From JAWKUK01 sp041398605 (lineage in GTDB: Bacteria > Planctomycetota > UBA1135 > GCA-002686595), in contig JAWKUK010000005.1 of assembly GCA_041398605.1 (NCBI GenBank), positions 1 through 64,000 on the forward strand: a DNA stretch of 64,000 nt, given 5' to 3'. The notes below the pieces were generated by a model. The model ran no database searches, was not told the DNA's origin, and worked only from the letters and a program-made list of their open reading frames with translations. This document shows, piece after piece, positions 1 to 8,449 of this stretch (positions are counted from its first letter, which is position 1; every line of letters starts with the position of its first letter). A program made the translations under genes and the position numbers.

Positions 1-631
1 CGGCCAGCGCCTCGGCGCTGCGCTCGAGCGCCGAGAGGTCGGCCTCGCCGGCGATGAGCGCAGCTTTTGCGATCTCCGCGAGCCCCGAGCGCCACTCCGC
101 CTCTGGCAGCGTCGCCAGCACGTCGGTATCGGCCAGCACCGCGCGCGGCTGGTGGAACGTCCCGACGAGGTTCTTGCCCGCCGCGAGGTTGATCCCCGTC
201 TTCCCGCCGACCGACGCGTCCACCTGCGCGAGGAGCGTCGTCGGGACTTGGGCGACGTCCATCCCGCGCTTGAAGAGCGAGGCTGCGAGGCCGCCGAGGT
301 CCGTGATCGTGCCGCCGCCGAAGGCCACGAGGCACGAGCGCCGGGAGCACCCCGAGGCCGCGAGGAAGTCGAGCACTGCGCCCAGCGTCGCGAGCGACTT
401 CGAGCCTTCGTGGCCCGCGCACACAAAGCGCGGCGCGTCTTCGAAGAGGCTGAGGCGCGCGCCGTGCAGCCGCCAAACCGCTTCGTCGGCCAGCACCACG
501 ACGCGGTCGTACGCCGCGCACGCCGCGCCGAGCTCCGCGCTGACCCCCGGTCCGATCGCGACTTCGTAGCTCGACGTCCCGCCGACGCGTACGGCGCGCC
601 GGCGGTCTGTGACGCGCGCGTGATCGCTCAC
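1..631 (-). CDS. aroB: 3-dehydroquinate synthase AroB (N-terminal part, runs off left edge)
   Basis: Cytoplasmic NAD-dependent enzyme that converts DAHP to 3-dehydroquinate, the second step of the shikimate pathway. About 210 residues are visible; the C-terminal part lies beyond base 1. The family stretches appear in the expected order: AFGGGTITDLGG (nucleotide binding), RGMDVAQVPTTLLAQVD, SVGGKTGINLAAGKN and LAEIAKAALI. The GTG at 631-629 is chosen as start because it overlaps the stop of the upstream membrane-protein gene as GTGA and lies just before the conserved region (VRVGGTSSYEVAIGPG). This implies translational coupling with that gene. No disruption is seen in the visible part. Identification is firm; the true length is unknown. 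Confidence 0.95.
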   Translation of the reverse strand, partial: MSDHARVTDRRRAVRVGGTSSYEVAIGPGVSAELGAACAAYDRVVVLADEAVWRLHGARLSLFEDAPRFVCAGHEGSKSLATLGAVLDFLAASGCSRRSCLVAFGGGTITDLGGLAASLFKRGMDVAQVPTTLLAQVDASVGGKTGINLAAGKNLVGTFHQPRAVLADTDVLATLPEAEWRSGLAEIAKAALIAGEADLSALERSAEALA

Positions 632-2043
632 GATTGGGTCGATAGCGTCCCCTGCTCGCGCCGCGCGCGGCGGCGGCGAACGAGCGATTCTTGGAGCTCC
701 ACCGACTTCTTCCGGTCCGAGCGCAGCAGGAAGAAGACGGCGACGATGAAGACTGCCGTCAGGGCGAAGACGAACCAGAGCAGGATGGCCGTGACGTTGT
801 CGGTCGGCGGCACGAAGGGCTCGACTGAGGCGAGGACGAACAGCGGCGCGCGGCCCGGCTCGCCGCTGGCGCGGGTGTAGACCTCGTTGCGGAAGAACCA
901 GCCACGGGCCTGGACGAACTGCGCCTGCTCCGGGTCGTTCCATTCGGTCAGGACCGGCACATCGATCGGCGCGATCCATTGCACGACGCCGACAGGTGGG
1001 CGCCACGTGACGTTGCCGATCCAGCCCTTGCTGACCGTGTTCAGCCCCAGCGGGTTCTCGGGCGCCGTCTCCGTCCAGGAGCCCATGTTGCGGCTGATGG
1101 GGAACTTCACCGGCGTGCCGCGGAAGAGCCCACCGTCGCCATAGATGAGCGCGAGGCGCGCTGAGTCGACCTCGGGCACGTCGTCCCAGTTCACCTCGTC
1201 AGCGAGCATCTGCGCGCGCGCCATGAGCTGCCACAGCGCCGCTTGGTCGCGGTCGTGGATGTCGCCGACGTCGTCATCGACGACCTCTGCGAGCGCGGGC
1301 GCCACGCGCGCCGTCGCGGCGTCGATCGGGGGTTGAGTCGCGATCGCGTGGTGGCTGAGCAGCAGAGGCGCGTCGACCCACTTGTCGCCGATCTCGCGGC
1401 GATAGAGCTTGAAGAAGAGCCCATCCACGCGCAGCTGGTCGCCCACGGCGACCGCGTTCGAGCCGTCGGCCTCGAGCGCTCGGTCGACCGAGGGTTTCGC
1501 CGGCGGCGACGCGAACAGGGCGTGGGAGTACAGGCCGTCGCTCGCGCGCAGCGTCACGAGCCAATCGTCGCGATTGCCGCCCTCGCGCCGGCGCCGCTCG
1601 ACGTCGACGACCTCGCCGCGCACGCGCAGCGCTTGGAGGCGGTGCGCCCCGGGCGACGCCGCGAGCTCCTCTTGACGAGCGCGGTCCAGCGGCTGGATGC
1701 CGAGCGCCGTGAACAGTTGAGCGTTCTGTTTGCGCGCGTAGCTGAAGGCCGGGACGAGCGCCTCTTGGTCCAGGGAGAGGCGGGCCGTCTCCGTTCCATC
1801 TTGGATCGACTCGAGGGCTGCGGTCTCTTCGAACGGCAGCGGCTCGATCGGGAGGTCCGCCACCACAGGGACGGGGAGGCCGGTGTTCGGCAGGGCCCCG
1901 TCGTTCGGCGCGCCGCTGAAGCTCGGCGCCAGCACGTAGACCGCGCCGATCAGGAGCGCGCCTACGCCGAGGACGAGCATGCGACGCTTGTCGCGCCGGG
2001 CCATCGCCTGTGCCTCTTCCAGCGAGTAGCGGTTCATCTTCAT
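628..2043 (-). CDS. Two-TM membrane protein of unknown function
   Basis: A 471-residue protein I do not recognise. It has a short basic cytoplasmic start (MKMNRYSLEEAQAMARRDKR), a membrane segment at about residues 21-43, a long presumably extracytoplasmic region of about 370 residues, a second strongly hydrophobic segment at about 418-439 (AILLWFVFALTAVFIVAVFF) and a very basic cytoplasmic tail. The start at 2043 forms an ATGA overlap with the upstream peptidase C26 gene, and its stop overlaps the aroB start as GTGA. The three genes are therefore almost certainly one translationally coupled unit. A longer upstream start in the same frame would run deep into the C26 gene and is rejected. The architecture suggests a membrane-anchored extracytoplasmic domain; no activity can be assigned. 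Confidence 0.8.
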   Translation of the reverse strand: MKMNRYSLEEAQAMARRDKRRMLVLGVGALLIGAVYVLAPSFSGAPNDGALPNTGLPVPVVADLPIEPLPFEETAALESIQDGTETARLSLDQEALVPAFSYARKQNAQLFTALGIQPLDRARQEELAASPGAHRLQALRVRGEVVDVERRRREGGNRDDWLVTLRASDGLYSHALFASPPAKPSVDRALEADGSNAVAVGDQLRVDGLFFKLYRREIGDKWVDAPLLLSHHAIATQPPIDAATARVAPALAEVVDDDVGDIHDRDQAALWQLMARAQMLADEVNWDDVPEVDSARLALIYGDGGLFRGTPVKFPISRNMGSWTETAPENPLGLNTVSKGWIGNVTWRPPVGVVQWIAPIDVPVLTEWNDPEQAQFVQARGWFFRNEVYTRASGEPGRAPLFVLASVEPFVPPTDNVTAILLWFVFALTAVFIVAVFFLLRSDRKKSVELQESLVRRRRARREQGTLSTQS

Positions 2044-2762
2044 CGGTTGGTCTCCAGGTCGTGGCGGTGGGCGCGCGCGGCGGCGACGAGCGCCTGAAAG
2101 AGGTTCTGGTGCGGCCCCGTGTTGTCGGACAGCTCCGGGTGCCATTGCACGCCGACGGCGAAGGGGTGCGCGGGTAGCTCGATGGCCTCGACGAGGCCCT
2201 CCAGGTCCCGACCGACGACCCGCCAAGGCGCGGGCACATCGACCAGCGCCTGGTGGTGCCTGGACACGACGTCGAAGCGCTCTACTCCGCTGATCGCGCG
2301 GAGTTTCGATCCTTCCGTGAGCGTGACCGGATGGACCGCAGAATCGCGGTGCTCCTGGGCCCCGGGCCACTGCTCGGGGAGGTGCTGCAGCATCTGGGCG
2401 CCGGCGTTGATGCCCATGCACTGCATGCCGAAGCAGATCCCGAGCACCGGTAGCCCGCGCTCGACGGCGGCCCGCGCGAGCGCGAGGTCGAGCGCCTGCT
2501 TCTCGAGCGGCGTCGGCACGGCCGTGGGGTGGGTCGGGCCCAGGCCGAGCGGCTCGGTCTGGAGGTCGTCTCCACCCGTCAGGAGGACCCCGTCCGCGCG
2601 GTCGAGGGCCGCGTCCAGGTGCGCCTCGTCCCAGATCGCCGGCAGGACGAGCGCGAGGCCGCCGGCCTCGGAGACGCGCTCAGCGTAGCGGACGTAGAGC
2701 TTCGTCCACGGCCGCTCGCCGCGCTCGTAGGTGCCATTGACCAGGATCAGGGGGCGTTCCAC
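2040..2762 (-). CDS. Class I glutamine amidotransferase-like peptidase C26 (gamma-glutamyl hydrolase type)
   Basis: 240 residues, the usual size for PuuD-like gamma-glutamyl hydrolases, which cleave gamma-glutamyl amides such as gamma-glutamyl-GABA in the cytoplasm. The nucleophile elbow LGICFGMQCMG places the catalytic Cys at about residue 110, and QWHPE near the C-terminus supplies the His-Glu pair. GVLLTGGDDLQTEP matches the typical loop of the family. The start is a GTG at 2762; nothing homologous precedes it in frame. It heads a three-gene overlapping group with a membrane protein and aroB, although there is no obvious biochemical link to the shikimate pathway. The substrate is inferred from the family only. 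Confidence 0.88.
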   Translation of the reverse strand: MERPLILVNGTYERGERPWTKLYVRYAERVSEAGGLALVLPAIWDEAHLDAALDRADGVLLTGGDDLQTEPLGLGPTHPTAVPTPLEKQALDLALARAAVERGLPVLGICFGMQCMGINAGAQMLQHLPEQWPGAQEHRDSAVHPVTLTEGSKLRAISGVERFDVVSRHHQALVDVPAPWRVVGRDLEGLVEAIELPAHPFAVGVQWHPELSDNTGPHQNLFQALVAAARAHRHDLETNR

Positions 2763-2976
2763 ACGGCCATTATGGACCAAGGCCCAAGCCCGCGGGTGAC
2801 CCGGGCTGGCGCACGGGTCGGTGCGCTCGCCTTCGCCGCCCGGTCGCGGCCTTGACCTGCCTGCCCAGCGCGGCAGGTGCTCGGCGCAAGGCCGCCACCG
2901 GCCTGCGCCTTCGGCCCGCGCTTTCGACCTGCGCCGGGCCCTTCCGGGGGCGTCCCACGGCAGACTGTTCGCCTCC

Positions 2977-3936
2977 ATGGAACTCACCGTCGCAGCGCTA
3001 GCCTTGGCCGCTGGCTTCTTCCTCCTCGCCCGCGGCGCGGACGCCCTCGTCGAGGGCGGCGCGACGCTCGCCCGTCGATGGGGGGTCAGCAATTGGGTGG
3101 TCGGTTTGACGGTCGTCGCCTGGGGGACCTCCGTGCCCGAGATCGTCGTCTCGGCGCTCGCGTCGGCCGAGGGGCGGCCCGGCTACGCGCTCGGCAACAT
3201 TGTCGGCTCCAACATCGCCAACATCGGTTTGGTGCTGGGCGCGACGGGGCTGGTCTTGCCGCGGGTCCTCGCCGGGCGGATCGGGTGGATCGATGCGGCG
3301 ATGGTCCTCGCGGGCATCGGGGGCCTCTGGTACGCGCTGTCGGACCGCTACCTCTCGCGCCTCGAGGCGGGCGGCCTCTTGGGGGTCTTCTGCCTCTACA
3401 CCGTCTCGATCTTTCGACGCACTCACGTTACGTCGGATGACCCCGGGGCGCCGCAGGCGCAGCGGCCGTGGCTCGCAGTGCTCTTCGGCTGCATCGCCAT
3501 CATCGGCGGCGCGCGGGCGGTCCTCTACGGCGCCTATGAGGTCGCGGCCATCTTCGAGCTGACCGACGGCATCGTGGGCCTCTTGCTGCTCGCCGTGGGG
3601 ACCTCGCTGCCGGAGCTCGCCGCCGGCATCAGCAGCGCGCGGAAGGGACACGCCGAGATCGGCCTCGGCAACGTCGTCGGCAGCAACCTGTTCAACACGT
3701 TCGCCGTGAGCGGCATCGCGGGCCTCGTGCGCCCGTTTGGTGACGGCGGCGCCGCCGACTCGGTTTGGACCCGTGACAGCGGCTATGCGCTCGAGATCGA
3801 CCTGCCCGTCAACCTCGCCGCCTCGGTCGTGCTGCTCGCGCTCCCGTGGCTCGGTCAAGGGCGGCTGAAAGCCCTCGCGCTGTTGCTCGGTTACATCGCG
3901 TTCGCGGTGTCCTTGGCCGGGCGTGTGTCGAGTTGA
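2977..3936 (+). CDS. Calcium/sodium antiporter (CaCA family, YrbG-like)
   Basis: Inner-membrane cation exchanger of 319 residues with about ten membrane segments. The two inverted alpha-repeats carry the paired signatures: AWGTSVPEIVVS plus GNIVGSNIANIGLVLG in the first half, and VGTSLPELAAG plus GNVVGSNLFNTFAVSG in the second. The acidic residues in GTS-x-PE are the ion-coordinating ones in this family. The ATG at 2977 is preferred over in-frame upstream codons because the hydrophobic segment starts immediately after it and the upstream stretch is low-complexity. It is transcribed divergently from the C26-aroB group. Whether Ca2+ is the physiological substrate cannot be told from sequence. 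Confidence 0.93.
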   Translation: MELTVAALALAAGFFLLARGADALVEGGATLARRWGVSNWVVGLTVVAWGTSVPEIVVSALASAEGRPGYALGNIVGSNIANIGLVLGATGLVLPRVLAGRIGWIDAAMVLAGIGGLWYALSDRYLSRLEAGGLLGVFCLYTVSIFRRTHVTSDDPGAPQAQRPWLAVLFGCIAIIGGARAVLYGAYEVAAIFELTDGIVGLLLLAVGTSLPELAAGISSARKGHAEIGLGNVVGSNLFNTFAVSGIAGLVRPFGDGGAADSVWTRDSGYALEIDLPVNLAASVVLLALPWLGQGRLKALALLLGYIAFAVSLAGRVSS

Positions 3937-4267
3937 TGACGAACGCGTCAGCCGCTGCGCTCGGGGCCAGGTCGTGCATTGAGATTCCGCGCGCGCAGCG
4001 CATGATAGGGCTGGCGCAGGGCACGGGCGGCTGTCGCCTCGCGCTGCCGTAGCGGGCGAGGCCGGCCGCACGAATCGGTTCCTCCTCCTCTTTGCGTCCG
4101 TTCAAGCCCGTGCCCGAGCGCCACGCATGGTTCGGGTCGCCGAGGTCCTGGGCGCCGTCGCAGACGGCGCGCTCCGCTGACAGACGGAGTGATGGGGCAG
4201 GGCGCTCGGTCGACCCGCGCCGTGCGGCTCCAGCGCAGGGCGCCGCCGGAGCCGGTCCGGCCCTGAT
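3937..4267. other. Intergenic region between convergent genes
   Basis: 331 bases separate the antiporter stop from the agmatinase stop, and the genes converge. The sequence is GC-rich with short self-complementary stretches. I see no convincing open frame, RNA gene or repeat. Several short frames cross it but have no start context and no protein-like composition. Confidence 0.5.
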
Positions 4268-5302
4268 TCAGCGCCCCTGCGGCTGTGTCCTGACCGCGAA
4301 CCCGATCAGCCGGTACAGCAGGCGCGCGCCGATCATCGCGTCCCACGAGGCGCCGTCGGCGTCACCCTCGGGGCCTGCGCTGACCTCGTTCAAGTCGAGG
4401 CCGACGATCCGGCGCCCGCTCTTCGCGAGCTCGCGCAGGAGGAGCATCGCTTCGTCCCAGAGCAGCCCGCCGGGCACCGGCGTGCCCGTCCCCGGGCAGA
4501 GGGTCGGATCGAGGCCGTCGACGTCGAACGTGAGATAGACGTCCCGCGGGAGCTGGTCGATCGTCTCGCGCACGAGCTGCATCATGCGGCCCTTGCGGCG
4601 CGCCTTCGACCAGCCCGAGTCAAAGACGCCGTGGATGCGCGCGTCGCTCTGCATGCGTTCGTGCTCGGCGCGCCCGAGGTCGCGGATACCGACCTGCACC
4701 AGCCGGGCGACGCCGGCGCACTCCTCGAGCACGTTGTGGCAGATCGAGGCGTGCGACCAGCGAAAGCCCTCGTAGGCGACGCGCAGGTCCGCGTGGGCAT
4801 CGATCTGGAGCACGCCGAGGCCTGGGAAGCGCTCCGAGCAGGCTTGGATCGCGCCGAACGGCGTGGAGTGGTCGCCCCCGAGCAAGACGGGCAGCCGGCC
4901 GTCTTCCAGCGCCGCGGACGTGCCTCCGTGCACGAACGCGTTCATGCGGGCGCTGAGCTCGTCGACCCGTGCGACAGCGGCGCGATCGGCGGCGGTGGCG
5001 CCGCCCTGGGCGATGATCGGCGCCGCGAGCGCCTTGCCTGCGCGGCTCCAGGCCGCGACGCGCTCGTCGATCGGCGCCATCCAGATCCCGCGCCGCCACG
5101 GCTCGTTCGTCTCGAGGTCGAAGAGGTCCACCTGGTGGCTCGCCGCCAAGATCGCCTCGGGCCCGAGGGAGGTGCCGCCGCGGTACGAGGTCGTCGCTTC
5201 ATACGGCACAGGCAGGACGTGCACGTACGCGTCCCGGGGACCGTGGGGGAGGCCAAAGATGCCGCTGTCAGGGGTCGCGGCGGCGTCGGGATCAAATTCC
5301 AT
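4268..5302 (-). CDS. speB: Ureohydrolase: agmatinase/arginase family
   Basis: 344-residue cytoplasmic di-manganese hydrolase. The metal-ligand motifs are complete and in order: LLGGDHSTPFGA, DAHADLR, then TFDVDGLDP. The N-terminal GYxG-like region (YEATTSYRGGTSLGPEAIL) is typical of agmatinases rather than arginases, so agmatine to putrescine plus urea is the likeliest reaction. Formiminoglutamase or guanidinobutyrase cannot be excluded. The ATG at 5302 is preferred; a frame extension to 5362 adds a non-conserved MARGPWSQLL-type stretch. It lies 108 bases downstream of the REC-GGDEF-EAL gene on the same strand and may be read from its own promoter. I see no other polyamine genes nearby. Confidence 0.9.
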   Translation of the reverse strand: MEFDPDAAATPDSGIFGLPHGPRDAYVHVLPVPYEATTSYRGGTSLGPEAILAASHQVDLFDLETNEPWRRGIWMAPIDERVAAWSRAGKALAAPIIAQGGATAADRAAVARVDELSARMNAFVHGGTSAALEDGRLPVLLGGDHSTPFGAIQACSERFPGLGVLQIDAHADLRVAYEGFRWSHASICHNVLEECAGVARLVQVGIRDLGRAEHERMQSDARIHGVFDSGWSKARRKGRMMQLVRETIDQLPRDVYLTFDVDGLDPTLCPGTGTPVPGGLLWDEAMLLLRELAKSGRRIVGLDLNEVSAGPEGDADGASWDAMIGARLLYRLIGFAVRTQPQGR

Positions 5303-5410
5303 CGCTACAGTGTGCGCGACGTCGCGGCGCGGGAGTAGCTGCGACCAGGGGCCGCGCGCCATGGGCCGAGCTCCCGGCTCGGCGCTCCCCTCGGCGCCTT
5401 ACACGCCGGG

Positions 5411-7234
5411 TCACGCGGCCTCGAGCCAGGCGTCCCGTGCGGCGAGCAGGCGCTCCGCTTGTGCGGCAGGCACCGGCCGCGAGAAGTGGTAGCCCTGCGC
5501 GAGGTCGCAGCCAAAGGCGCGCAGCGCGGCCACCTGCTCGGGCTCCTCGACGCCCTCCGCGATCACCTTGATCCCGCGCGAGTGGGCCATCTGGAGGACC
5601 GAGCGCACCGTCACCGCGCCCGCGACGCTCGTGAGCATGTCCGCGACGAACGAGCCGTCCAGCTTGACCGCCGTGATCGGCAGCCGAGACAGGTAGCTGA
5701 GCGAGGAGTAGCCGGTGCCGAAGTCGTCCATGTGGAGGCCGATCTTCTGCGCCGTGAAGCGCCCTAAGTACTCTTCACCGCAGCGGTGATCGATCATGAC
5801 GGACTCGGTCAGTTCGAGGTTGAGCGCGTGCGGGTCCAAGCCGCTCGCGCTCAGGGCCGCGTCGACGACCTCATGCACAGGTGATGACAGGAGCTGGCAG
5901 CCCGAGACGTTGACGCTGATCGTCAAGTGCGCGCGCTCAGGGAAGCGCCGGTGCCAATCGGCGGTCTGCGCGCACGCGTGGTGCAGCACCCACTCACCCA
6001 GAGGAATGATCAGGCCCGTCTCCTCGGCCAACGGGATGAACTCGGCCGGCGAGATCGAACCGCGCTCCGGATGGTCCCAACGAACGAGCGCTTCGAAGCC
6101 GTGCAGCTCACCCGTGGAGACCGAGATGATCGGCTGGTAGTGCAGGTAGAGCTGCTCTTCAGCGATCGCGTGCTGCAGGTCGTGCTCCAGCCTGCGCCTC
6201 GTGACCGCGCGCTCGCGCATCTCGGGCGTGAAGATCGAGGTGCGATACTTGCCCTCGGACTTCGCGTTGTACATCGCGATATCTGCGTCGCGCAGGAGGT
6301 CGGCAGGGTTCGAGTAGTCTTGCCAGCCAAACGCAATGCCGATGCTACCGTTCGGGCGCACGGTCTGGCCCGCGAGCTCAAACGGCGCGTTGAGCGCGCG
6401 CCGCAGGCGTGCTTCGACGACGAGCACGTCCGCCTCGTTGTAGACGCCCTCGAGGAGCATGACAAACTCGTCGCCGCCGAGCCGCGCCGTGGTCCCGTCG
6501 TCGATTCGGATGATCGAGTCCTGGTCGCGCAACGTCTCGGAGAGGCGGCGCGAGACCTCGATCAGGAGTTGGTCCCCAGCCTCATGGCCGAGGCTGTCGT
6601 TGACGATCTTGAAGTCGTCGAGGTCGAGGAAGAGGAGCGCAAAGCCGAAGGTCGTTTCGCGCCGCTTGCGCACGAGGCAGCGCTGGATCCGGTCCAGCAG
6701 CAGCGCGCGATTGGGGAGCTTCGTGAGGAAGTCGTGCAGCGAGTCGTGGCGCAGCTTCTGCTCGGCGCGCTCCCTGAGCGCCACTTGGTCGCTGAGCTCT
6801 GAGTTCGTCGCCTCGAGCTGGTCGATGAGCAGGCGGTTCAGGACGCTGGCCTCTTCGATACGCTTCATCCGCAGGAGCGCCCCGATCTTCGTCAACAGCT
6901 CGATGTCGCCGAACGGGCGAACGATGAAGTCATCCGCGCCGGCTCGGTAGCCAACGACGCGCTCGTCCATGCTCGCGTTCATCGCGAGCAGGATGACCTT
7001 GACGCTCGCCAGCGGCTTGATCGCGCGCATTTGGCGGCAGACCTCGTAGCCATCCAGGTCGTCGAGCTCGACGTCAATCAGGATCAGGTCCGGCTCGTAG
7101 GCGAGCGCGCGCTCGAGCGCTTCCGAGCCTGAAGCGGCCTCCGCGACGTCGTTCTCGACCTCGAGGCAATCGCGCAGGCGCGCACGGCTCTCCGTGTGGC
7201 TATCGACGAGCAGGATTCGATTGGCTTTGCTCAT
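5411..7234 (-). CDS. Response regulator with GGDEF and EAL domains (c-di-GMP turnover)
   Basis: 607 residues with three domains in order: a receiver (about 1-125, phosphoacceptor Asp54 in LILIDVELDD), a linker coiled coil, GGDEF (about 170-335, active-site RLGGDEFVMLLEG intact) and EAL (about 345-595, GFEALVRWDHP, ELTESVMIDH, DDFGTGYSSL, KLDGSFV, AEGVE). Both catalytic halves look intact, so it could make and degrade c-di-GMP under control of an unseen histidine kinase. RIDD lies just before GGDEF but one residue further away than a standard inhibitory site, so feedback inhibition is uncertain. The ATG at 7234 starts the receiver directly; longer starts add arginine-rich sequence of non-coding appearance. 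Confidence 0.94.
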   Translation of the reverse strand: MSKANRILLVDSHTESRARLRDCLEVENDVAEAASGSEALERALAYEPDLILIDVELDDLDGYEVCRQMRAIKPLASVKVILLAMNASMDERVVGYRAGADDFIVRPFGDIELLTKIGALLRMKRIEEASVLNRLLIDQLEATNSELSDQVALRERAEQKLRHDSLHDFLTKLPNRALLLDRIQRCLVRKRRETTFGFALLFLDLDDFKIVNDSLGHEAGDQLLIEVSRRLSETLRDQDSIIRIDDGTTARLGGDEFVMLLEGVYNEADVLVVEARLRRALNAPFELAGQTVRPNGSIGIAFGWQDYSNPADLLRDADIAMYNAKSEGKYRTSIFTPEMRERAVTRRRLEHDLQHAIAEEQLYLHYQPIISVSTGELHGFEALVRWDHPERGSISPAEFIPLAEETGLIIPLGEWVLHHACAQTADWHRRFPERAHLTISVNVSGCQLLSSPVHEVVDAALSASGLDPHALNLELTESVMIDHRCGEEYLGRFTAQKIGLHMDDFGTGYSSLSYLSRLPITAVKLDGSFVADMLTSVAGAVTVRSVLQMAHSRGIKVIAEGVEEPEQVAALRAFGCDLAQGYHFSRPVPAAQAERLLAARDAWLEAA

Positions 7235-7636
7235 CGTGTCCGGGCCCGAGGGCTGAGGCGTGTGACTCGATTCCGCGCGACGGCGCTCCCCACGGCCGTG
7301 CCGCGCCCGCGCGATGCCTGATGTGGCCAGGCGCCGTCCGGAGATGCGGAGTGGTGGTTGGGTCGCACGCGGTCGAGGTTGGAGGAAGGAGCCGGCGTCG
7401 GAGGCCCGGATCGGCGCCGTGAGCGCGGCCGGGGAGGCTCTTACGGCGCCGGTCGCCGGGATACCCATCGACTTCGAGCGCTGTGGTGAGGGATCTTGAA
7501 CGCGACCTGCCGTCCCTGGCGCAGCGACCGAAGTTGAGGCACGGCGGACCCGCGCAGGGGCGCGCCCCAGCGCCGCCCGCTCGCTGGCGCGCTCAGACCG
7601 CGACGCCCGGGTCCCTGCGCGGATACCCTCCGCACT
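7235..7636. other. Divergent intergenic region
   Basis: 402 bases between the REC-GGDEF-EAL gene (minus) and the TrmH gene (plus). It should hold both promoters, but no clear -35/-10 pair stands out in this GC-rich stretch. I see no RNA gene, repeat or supported small gene. Confidence 0.45.
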
Positions 7637-8449
7637 GTGAGCGCAGCGCCCCGAGACGTCATCCGGTCCGCATCGAACCCTGTCTTCCAGCGGGTCCGGG
7701 CCGTGCGCGCGGGCAAGGAGCGCGAGCTCGTCCTGCTCGAAGGCGCGCGCCTCGTCGCCGACGCGCGCGCGCTGGGGCTCTCGTTCGACCTGCTGCTCCT
7801 CGAGGAGGGGCGCCCCGACACGGCCGGGCTCCCCGAACCGCCGAGCGCAGCGCGCTTTGTCGCGCGCGCCCTCATGCAGCGGCTGAGCGGGCTCGAGACG
7901 TCCCCAGGCGTGCTCGCGCTCGTTGAGCGGCCGGCCCGCCTGACCCTCGACGCGCTGGACCTCACGCCGCGCGGGGGCGTCGCGGGCTTGGCGCTCGCCG
8001 TGGCGGGGATCGCGGACCCGGGGAACCTCGGCGCGTTGGCGCGCTCTGCGGAGGCGGCTGGCGCGCGCGCGCTCATCGTCGTCCGCGGCGGCGCGCGCCC
8101 CTTCGGCGAGAAGGCGCTGCGCGGCTCGATGGGCGCCCTCCTCCGCCTACCAGTGATCGAGGTCGACGACGCCGCGGAGGCGCTGCGAGCCCTCGCGCTG
8201 CGCGGCGTGCACCAGGTCGCCGCGAGCGTCGGCGGCGGGACGCCTTACACCGCGTTCGACTTCAGCCCGCCGCTCGTGCTCTGGATGCCCGGCGAGGTCG
8301 GCGAGGTCGAGCAAGCCAGCGGGATCAGCGCGGCGCTCAAGGAGCTCCCGCGGATCCGGATCCCGATGGCGGGCCAGGTCGAGTCCCTCAACGTCACCGT
8401 CGCGGCGTCGCTCTTGCTCTTTGCCGCCGGGAGGGCGCCTCGCGCATGA
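7637..8449 (+). CDS. TrmH/SpoU-family RNA 2'-O-methyltransferase
   Basis: 270-residue SPOUT-class methyltransferase using SAM to methylate a ribose 2'-OH in rRNA or tRNA. The N-terminal substrate-binding domain starts SASNPVFQRVRAVRAGK. The C-terminal knot domain carries the three motifs: GIADPGNLGALARSAEA, EKALRGSMGALLRLPV and MAGQVESLNVTVAASLLLF, with the expected Asn and Ser. The start is GTG at 7637, directly before the conserved N-terminus. Its stop overlaps the rarA start as ATGA, so the pair is a coupled operon. The exact target (23S rRNA or tRNA) cannot be read from the sequence. Confidence 0.92.
   Translation: MSAAPRDVIRSASNPVFQRVRAVRAGKERELVLLEGARLVADARALGLSFDLLLLEEGRPDTAGLPEPPSAARFVARALMQRLSGLETSPGVLALVERPARLTLDALDLTPRGGVAGLALAVAGIADPGNLGALARSAEAAGARALIVVRGGARPFGEKALRGSMGALLRLPVIEVDDAAEALRALALRGVHQVAASVGGGTPYTAFDFSPPLVLWMPGEVGEVEQASGISAALKELPRIRIPMAGQVESLNVTVAASLLLFAAGRAPRA

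Noticed and set aside
3937..4267. tRNA or small RNA in the gap
   Set aside because: ggttcgggtc near 4123 resembles a T-loop, but no cloverleaf arms can be paired around it on either strand.
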